From Acidobacteriota bacterium (lineage in GTDB: Bacteria; Acidobacteriota; Polarisedimenticolia; JACPZX01): a DNA stretch of 53,813 nucleotides. Position numbers and translations under genes: made by a program. Positions within the stretch are counted from its first letter, which is position 1; each line of letters begins with the position of its first letter. Shown piece by piece: positions 49,475 through 53,813 of this stretch. The notes under the pieces are model-generated. The model made no database searches. It saw nothing but the letters and a program-made list of their open reading frames with translations, and had not been told where the DNA came from. The stretch lies in assembly GCA_016195325.1 (NCBI GenBank), contig JACPZX010000092.1, forward strand, positions 1 to 53,813. Direction: 5' to 3'.

Positions 49475-49487
49475 TAGTCTCCTCCGC
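49475..49487 (+). promoter_or_regulatory. Candidate -10 element for a leaderless rph transcript
   Basis: TAGTCT (49475-49480) ends 7 bases before the rph ATG, and the interval CCTCCGC holds no Shine-Dalgarno. The hexamer fits TANNNT only, so it is weaker than the amidase case, but the spacing is the same. Confidence 0.4.
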
Positions 49488-50258
49488 ATGCCCCGACCCG
49501 ACGGACGATCCCCCGACCAGCTCCGCCCCGCGACGATCACCACCGGCGTCATCAAGAGCGCCGAAGGATCGGCCCTCATCCGCGCGGGGGAGACGCACGT
49601 CATCTGCACCGCGAGCGTCGAGGACAAGGTCCCGCCGTTCCTCAAGGACAAGGGCCAGGGTTGGGTCACCGCCGAGTACGCGATGATCCCGCGCGCCACC
49701 CGCGAGCGCACGCAGCGCGAGGCAACGCGCGGCAAGCAGTCGGGGCGCACCCTCGAGATCCAGCGCCTCGTCGGCCGCGCGCTCCGCGCCGTCGTGGACA
49801 TGACCTCCTTCGGCGAGCGCACGATATGGATCGACTGCGACGTCATCCAGGCCGACGGCGGCACGCGCTGCGCCTCGATCACCGGCGCCTACGTCGCCCT
49901 CGCGCAGGCCCTCGCCTGGGTGCGCCACAAATACGTCGTCACGCGCCCCCCACTCACCGGCATGGTCGCCGCCGTCTCCGTCGGCCTCCTCAACGGCGAG
50001 CCGCTCCTCGACCTGAACTACGACGAGGACAGCAAGGCCGACGTCGACATGAACGTCATCCGCACGAACTCCGGCCGCTACGTCGAGGTGCAGGGGACCG
50101 CCGAGAAGACCCCCTTCAGCCGCGACGACCTCACGCGCCTCCTCGCCTTCGCCGACGCCGGAACGGATCACCTCTTCTCGGTCCAGCGCGAGGCGCTCGG
50201 CGACGCGCTGACGCCCCTCCTGCGGGCCGCGCCGCCCGCCCCCCCCAACACCCGCTGA
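49488..50258 (+). CDS. rph: Ribonuclease PH
   Basis: A 256-residue phosphorolytic 3'-5' exoribonuclease that trims tRNA 3' ends. The family pattern runs the whole length: [115 protein letters not shown] and [17 protein letters not shown]. The ATG at 49488 fits the family start; in-frame sequence upstream is not conserved, and no Shine-Dalgarno is present. The rdgB gene begins 11 bases after its stop, a pairing seen in many bacteria. Confidence 0.96.
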   Translation: MPRPDGRSPDQLRPATITTGVIKSAEGSALIRAGETHVICTASVEDKVPPFLKDKGQGWVTAEYAMIPRATRERTQREATRGKQSGRTLEIQRLVGRALRAVVDMTSFGERTIWIDCDVIQADGGTRCASITGAYVALAQALAWVRHKYVVTRPPLTGMVAAVSVGLLNGEPLLDLNYDEDSKADVDMNVIRTNSGRYVEVQGTAEKTPFSRDDLTRLLAFADAGTDHLFSVQREALGDALTPLLRAAPPAPPNTR

Positions 50259-50269
50259 TCTCCCCCACG

Positions 50270-50884
50270 ATGGGAAGGCCACTCCTCGTCGCGACGACGA
50301 ACGCCGCCAAGCTCCGCGAGGTCTCCCTGGCGCTTGCCGATGTTCCGGGCCTCACGCTCCTCTCCCTTCGCGACGTTCCCTCGGTTCCCGATCTCCCCGA
50401 GGACGAGTCCACCTTCCGCGGCAACGCCGTCCTCAAGGCGGTCGAGTCGAGCCGCGTCTTCCAGGGGCTCGCCCTCGCCGACGACTCGGGGCTGTGCGTG
50501 GACGCCCTCGGCGGCGGACCCGGGGTGCGCTCGGCCCGCTACGGTGGCCCGAAGCTCGACGACGCCGGCCGCTGCCGGCGGCTGCTGGTCGAGCTCGAGG
50601 GGCTTCCCGAGGCCCGCCGCGGCGCGCAGTTCGAGTGCGCCCTCGCCCTCGCGGATCGCGGGCGCGTGGTCGCCACTTTCGACGGGCTCGTCCGCGGCCG
50701 CATCCTCCCCGCCCCGCGCGGCTCGAACGGGTTCGGGTACGATCCTGTCTTTTATTACGATCCCGCGGGGAAGACCTTCGCCGAGATGCCGACCGCCGCC
50801 AAGTCAGCCGTCAGCCACCGCGGCCAGGCGCTCTCTAAGCTCCGGGAGTTCCTCGGCGTGCGCCCGAATCTTCTGGCCGTCTGA
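50270..50884 (+). CDS. rdgB: XTP/dITP pyrophosphatase (RdgB/HAM1 family)
   Basis: A 204-residue house-cleaning nucleotide pyrophosphatase that hydrolyses non-canonical purine triphosphates such as dITP and XTP. Hallmarks are LLVATTNAAKLREV at the N-terminus, ADDSGLCVDALGGGPGVRSARYGG, GFGYDPVFYYDP and SHRGQALSKLREFL near the C-terminus. The ATG at 50270 is the only sensible start by homology. It lies 11 bases after the rph stop without a Shine-Dalgarno, so it probably depends on translation of rph. Confidence 0.96.
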   Translation: MGRPLLVATTNAAKLREVSLALADVPGLTLLSLRDVPSVPDLPEDESTFRGNAVLKAVESSRVFQGLALADDSGLCVDALGGGPGVRSARYGGPKLDDAGRCRRLLVELEGLPEARRGAQFECALALADRGRVVATFDGLVRGRILPAPRGSNGFGYDPVFYYDPAGKTFAEMPTAAKSAVSHRGQALSKLREFLGVRPNLLAV

Positions 50885-50915
50885 AAACGATAGCGCCGCC
50901 ACGCGTAATACATCC

Positions 50916-50921
50916 TAGAAT
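50916..50921 (+). promoter_or_regulatory. Candidate -10 box of the DUF1579 gene
   Basis: TAGAAT, five of six consensus bases, lies 65 bases before the ATG at 50987. The expected -35 region shows no good match. Confidence 0.35.
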
Positions 50922-50986
50922 GACGGCACCCCAGAACCTTGTTTCCCGCTTCGCGCCATCCCGGCCCTGCCGGGAGAGGAGGATCG

Positions 50987-51469
50987 ATGAGCGATATGAA
51001 GGACATGATGCCGCAGCGCACCCCCGAGCACGACAAGCTCAACTTCATGGTCGGCGAATGGAAGACCCGCGAAACTCACGCTCCGTCTCCCTGGAACCCG
51101 GCCGGCGGGACCGGCGAGGGGACGTCGTCGATTAAGTGGGGGCTCGGCAAGCTCGCCCTCATCCACGACTACCACTCGAAGGGGGCGATGGGCTCCTTCG
51201 AGGGTCACGGGGTCGAGACGTACGACGCCAACTCGAAGACGTTCGTCCACACCTGGTTCGACAGCATGAAGCCGTCGGGGATGGTGAGCCACGGCCACGT
51301 CGAGGCCGGCGATCTGGTCTACCTGACCGAGGCGGAGACCCCCCAGGGCAAGATGAAGATGAAGATGGTCACGCACCCGGTTTCGCCGAAGGAGTACACC
51401 TTCACGATCCACATGGATCAGGGCGGGAAGTGGGTGCAGGGGATGTCGATCACGTACGTGAAGGCCTAG
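50987..51469 (+). CDS. DUF1579-family protein
   Basis: A 160-residue protein of the DUF1579 type, a small beta-barrel-like domain of unknown function. Typical elements are PEHDKLNFMVGEWKTRET, the GTGEGTSSIKWGLGKLALIHDY strand pair, GHGVETYDANSKTFVHTWFDS, and the closing YTFTIHMDQGGKWVQGMSITYVKA. It has no signal peptide. The ATG at 50987 has AGGAGG at 4-base spacing; an in-frame ATG 16 codons earlier has no ribosome binding site. It stands alone between rdgB and the tRNA gene. Members are common in Acidobacteriota, Planctomycetota and Bacteroidota. Confidence 0.88.
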   Translation: MSDMKDMMPQRTPEHDKLNFMVGEWKTRETHAPSPWNPAGGTGEGTSSIKWGLGKLALIHDYHSKGAMGSFEGHGVETYDANSKTFVHTWFDSMKPSGMVSHGHVEAGDLVYLTEAETPQGKMKMKMVTHPVSPKEYTFTIHMDQGGKWVQGMSITYVKA

Positions 51470-51493
51470 TCGGGATCGTCGCGGTTGACGTGG

Positions 51494-51522
51494 TTGACGG
51501 GTCGCCCCGGGGTGCCCATAAT
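51494..51522 (+). promoter_or_regulatory. Promoter of the tRNA-Asn gene
   Basis: TTGACG (51494-51499) and CATAAT (51517-51522) are exactly 17 bases apart, each with five of six consensus bases, and lie about 30 bases before the tRNA. A second TTGACG at 51485-51490 is out of spacing. Confidence 0.75.
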
Positions 51523-51552
51523 CGCTGCTCCCGGCGGTCCATCGCCATCCGT

Positions 51553-51627
<75 letters not shown>

Positions 51628-51668
51628 GTCATCGTTCCCCCGAGTTGATGGGGGTGAAGATAGAAGAA

Positions 51669-51706
51669 GCCCCGATCGCCGAGAGGCGGTCGGGGCTTTT
51701 TTCTTT
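51669..51706 (+). terminator. Rho-independent terminator after tRNA-Asn
   Basis: A 12-base stem (GCCCCGATCGCC pairing with GGCGGTCGGGGC, with one G-T type pair) around a GAGA loop is followed by TTTTTTC and further Ts. It ends transcription of the tRNA. Confidence 0.93.
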
Positions 51707-52072
51707 GCGGGGGGCGGGGAGTTTGGCGGGGCGCGGGGATCGCGGGGGCGACTCTCTCGGTGTTAACTAGAACTCCGATCGAGGTCGTACATCTGCCCGG
51801 GAATTCCCCGAATCCTCTCTCGGCCTCTCTCTTCCTGTTGACCAAGAGGCTGCTTGGGTTAACAGCCCTGGCGGCATGCTGTTAACATCCTGAGCTTCCG
51901 GAACATGGCGCCGAAGCCGCGGGGCCGCCAGCGATCCATCTCGCAGGGACTTCGCTGAACACGAACTGGGCCGGTGGCTCTCTCTACCTGTAAGGAGTTG
52001 CATTGCCCAGCTCATGGCGCGAGGATCGAGTGACTCGAACAATGGGCCCGGGAATCACGCAAGGAGGTCACG
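51707..52072. other. Non-coding stretch after the tRNA terminator
   Basis: This 366-base stretch has lower G+C than the DNA to its left. I see no gene with a ribosome binding site. It contains three GTTAAC hexamers (51762, 51858 and 51881), two of them in a perfect inverted repeat, and ends with the AGGAGG of the next gene. Confidence 0.6.
51858..51886. repeat. Inverted repeat matching the tRNA-Asn anticodon arm
   Basis: GTTAACAGC (51858-51866) and its exact complement GCTGTTAAC (51878-51886) flank 11 bases. GCTGTTAAC also occurs in the tRNA at 51582-51590, across the anticodon loop. The arrangement resembles a core site for a tyrosine recombinase; no integrase gene is in view. Confidence 0.5.
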
Positions 52073-52414
52073 ATGCCCAAGACGGTCTCCGATGTCGATG
52101 TGCTGCGGAACTACATCCAAGGCGTCATGAAGCGAGCCGCCGATCACGCGGACGATGTGAGTCATGTCGTGCTCGCGCTGGCCGGGGCAGTCCTCTGGCG
52201 CATGGACGACGAACCGCTCAAAGTTTTTGAGCGGGAGGGTGAGATGAAGAACGTGCTCTGGGCCAGAATCGGCGCCGAGAGGTACGCATTCTCGTACAAT
52301 CATGAGACCCGAGCTATCGACATGCGTCGGGGCAGCACGCAGGGCAGCCTCGTTCACGCATTCTCGAACTCAACACCCCTTCGGGAGGTCAGCGCAGTCT
52401 TCGCGGCGCTCTGA
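52073..52414 (+). CDS. Small conserved hypothetical protein (cassette-protein-like)
   Basis: A 113-residue protein with no signal peptide or membrane segment. The pattern EGEMKNVLWARIGAERYAFS, YNHETRAIDMR, GSTQGSLVHAFSNSTPLREV is familiar to me from small proteins often labelled integron cassette proteins; I cannot verify this here, and their function is unknown. The ATG at 52073 has a strong AGGAGG at 5-base spacing. Its G+C is lower than that of genes left of the tRNA, which fits acquired DNA. It is followed 38 bases later by the truncated defence-like gene. Confidence 0.75.
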   Translation: MPKTVSDVDVLRNYIQGVMKRAADHADDVSHVVLALAGAVLWRMDDEPLKVFEREGEMKNVLWARIGAERYAFSYNHETRAIDMRRGSTQGSLVHAFSNSTPLREVSAVFAAL

Positions 52415-52452
52415 GAGAGTGCGCACGCATTGGTGTCTAGCAGCTGGGGGGG

Positions 52453-53694
52453 ATGATGATTCGACCGGGCTTCGCCGATCGGGAACAACTGCTGAGGTGG
52501 GCTGACACCGTCGGGGCCAGCGCCGAACTTCCGCGTCTGATTAGGCGCCTCATTCTTGAGACCGGTGCAGGGGTTGTGGAGATTGGCTTTCCTGCTGGCG
52601 AAGGCATCCGGACAGGCGGCTGGGATGGGACAGTTCGGGCCACCCAGGCAACTCCGTTCCTCCCTGAAGGGCTGTCCCTGTGGGAAGTGTCCGTCGACAG
52701 AGAACCTGGGTCGAAGGCCGATGGGGACTATGAGAAGCGAATCCACACTCCGGACGGAACGGCGACGAGCAAGTGTACCTACGTTGCTGTCTCGCTTCGG
52801 CCCTGGACAAAGCGGGCGGAGTGGGCCGCCAGGCGAGCCGGCGAGAGCCGATGGAAGGCGGTGCGAGCCTTCGGTGTCGATGACATCGAGGCTTGGCTTG
52901 AGCAGGCGCCAGTCACGCACGCTTGGATTTCTGAGCATCTCGGCCTGCACCCGCACGGAATGCAATCTGCCGAGTACTGGTGGGAAACGTGGTCTAGGTC
53001 CACGACTCCGGCCCTCAGCCCAGAGCTCATTCTGGCTGGTCGTGCGGACGCCGTGGCGAAGCTTCGATCCCGCCTCGGAGGGGCTCCCCAGGTTACGACC
53101 ATCCAAGGGGGAAGTCGGGAGGAGGTTCTCGCCTTCATCGCTGCCGCTGTTCACGGAGATCCGACCTCCGGTTCGTCATTTGTTCTCCCACGTGTCGCGA
53201 TTGTTGAAGACCTCGCCGCCTGGAGAACGCTGATCACGCAGCCGCACCCCCTGGTGCTGGTGCCCCTCCGCGAGGAGATGGCTCGCGAAATCCCCTCTGG
53301 GTCTCCGCACCACATCGTAACGTCGGTGATTGGTGGACCCTCAGAGGACATCGAGCTTCCACCCATCGACTCCACTGAGGCGGCGGTAGTCTTGCGCGCC
53401 GCCGGGATGGAGGAGAGGGCGGCTGACGAAGCGGGCCGACTCGCCAGGACAAGCCTGATCCCGCTTCGCCGGACTTTGGCGAACAAGCAGGAGCTGCACA
53501 CGCCCGCATGGGCCCGCCCTCCAGTTGATCAAGTTGTTCGACGCGCTCTTCTGGCGGGGCGCTGGAGCGAACGCCGGAAGGGAGACCAGGCGAGTCTCTG
53601 CTCGCTCACAGGTTTAGACTACGAGAAGCTCCGGGAGGCGCTCGATCGTCTTTCAGCCCAGGATGATCCCCTGTGCGCATTTCGGTCATCGTGA
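52453..53694 (+). pseudogene. Truncated large protein with a nuclease-like N-terminal domain
   Basis: The 413 residues visible look like the N-terminal part of a much larger protein. Residues about 20-180 show a pattern I associate with a PD-(D/E)XK-like domain: GGWDGTVRA, then LSLWEVSVDREPGSKADGDYEKR, so Asp, Glu and Lys are in suitable order; VDDIEAWLEQAP follows. Residues about 190-410 resemble the NTPase-like or helical body of large defence-type proteins, though GGSREEV is not a clear Walker A. The frame ends at DDPLCAFRSS with a TGA that lies in terminal repeats of an insertion sequence, so the last residues are foreign. Start ATG 52453 (or 52456) follows a run of G. An anti-phage role is inference from this architecture only. 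Confidence 0.6.
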
Positions 53695-53740
53695 TCACTG
53701 AGATCGGTCCATCGTGATCACCGGGATCGGCATCGTGATC
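53687..53740. repeat. Three direct repeats of CATCGTGATC
   Basis: Copies begin at 53687, 53710 and 53731, spaced 23 and 21 bases (two helical turns). The first two extend to CATCGTGATCAC. They probably are transposase-binding sites of the insertion sequence. Confidence 0.8.
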
Positions 53741-53765
53741 GGAGCGAAGCGACGCTGGTCCCGAT

Positions 53766-53813
53766 TCAGGTCTTGGAGTCGGCCTCCTTCCTGCGCGACG
53801 GCCCCTTGAGGGC
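53766..53813 (-). CDS. C-terminal tail of a probable IS21 helper ATPase (IstB-like)
   Basis: Only the last 15 residues are visible (ALKGPSRRKEADSKT, then TGA at 53768-53766). The LKGxSxR pattern recalls the end of IstB-type ATPases, and the position, just inside a repeat-bearing IS end and pointing outward, fits. The identification is weak because so little is seen. Confidence 0.3.
   Translation of the reverse strand, partial: ALKGPSRRKEADSKT

Larger units (their letters stand above)
53672..53813. mobile_element. End of an IS21-like insertion sequence (partial)
   Basis: From TGTGCGCATTT at 53672 the sequence shows three spaced copies of CATCGTGATC and then the tail of a reading frame running inward on the minus strand. 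Multiple short repeats inside a TGT end are typical of IS21-family termini, where the transposase binds. The interrupted gene on the left supports insertion at this point. The other end lies outside the window. Confidence 0.5.

Noticed and set aside
51767-52042. A 91-codon minus-strand frame after the tRNA
   Set aside because: It has no ribosome binding site or recognisable motif and overlaps the inverted repeats; judged non-coding.
51707-52072. Integron attC sites around the cassette-like gene
   Set aside because: The GTTAAC elements do not fit the GTTRRRY/RYYYAAC core rules, and no paired L and R boxes with spacing typical of attC were found.

Overview
The window is very GC-rich (by eye about 70% G+C over the first 51 kb) and gene-dense. 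Most of it (1 to 32939, minus strand) is one tight operon for a hybrid nonribosomal peptide/polyketide lipopeptide; the rest is housekeeping and envelope genes. Gene content suggests a soil-type Acidobacteriota: a Ser/Thr kinase fused to TolB-like and TPR regions, an ABC permease fused to an M1 aminopeptidase, a DUF1579 protein, and several genes without a Shine-Dalgarno. This is inference from gene content; no taxonomic marker was searched.

Biosynthetic operon, in transcription order (right to left): (1) 32939-23453, an NRPS opened by a fatty acyl-AMP ligase and ACP, then C-A(Orn-type)-PCP-E and C-A-PCP, split by a one-base frameshift; (2) 23456-10077, a 4459-residue NRPS with an eroded carrier-less A*-C* pair, then modules with Orn-type, Pro-like and Asp-type A domains, the last carrying an embedded FkbM methyltransferase; (3) 10063-5552, a KS-AT-KR-ACP polyketide synthase with a damaged KR; (4) 5555-4329, a luciferase-like monooxygenase; (5) 4277-3588, a haem-oxygenase-like diiron enzyme; (6) 3580-228, a C-A-PCP NRPS with a second one-base frameshift; (7) 231 to beyond the left edge, another NRPS. 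Most junctions are 4-base ATGA overlaps or gaps of 7 to 51 bases. The predicted product is an N-acylated, ornithine-containing (one D-Orn) lipopeptide with an Asp-type residue that may be methylated, one malonate extension and at least two more residues. No thioesterase is in view, so the cluster continues to the left.

From 33267 the strand changes. metH is followed by an ABC ATPase and the permease/M1 peptidase. A secreted protein with copper-monooxygenase-like ligands and a small secreted protein form a minus-strand pair. Divergent from them is a membrane-anchored protein coupled to the TPR kinase, then an N-acetylmuramoyl-L-alanine amidase and a GerMN lipoprotein. Pirin, RNase PH, RdgB and a DUF1579 protein follow.

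At 51553-51627 lies tRNA-Asn with a clear promoter and terminator. Beyond it base composition drops and accessory DNA begins: a stretch with an inverted repeat that copies the tRNA anticodon arm, a small cassette-like gene, and a large defence-like gene cut off by what looks like the end of an IS21-type insertion sequence at the right edge.
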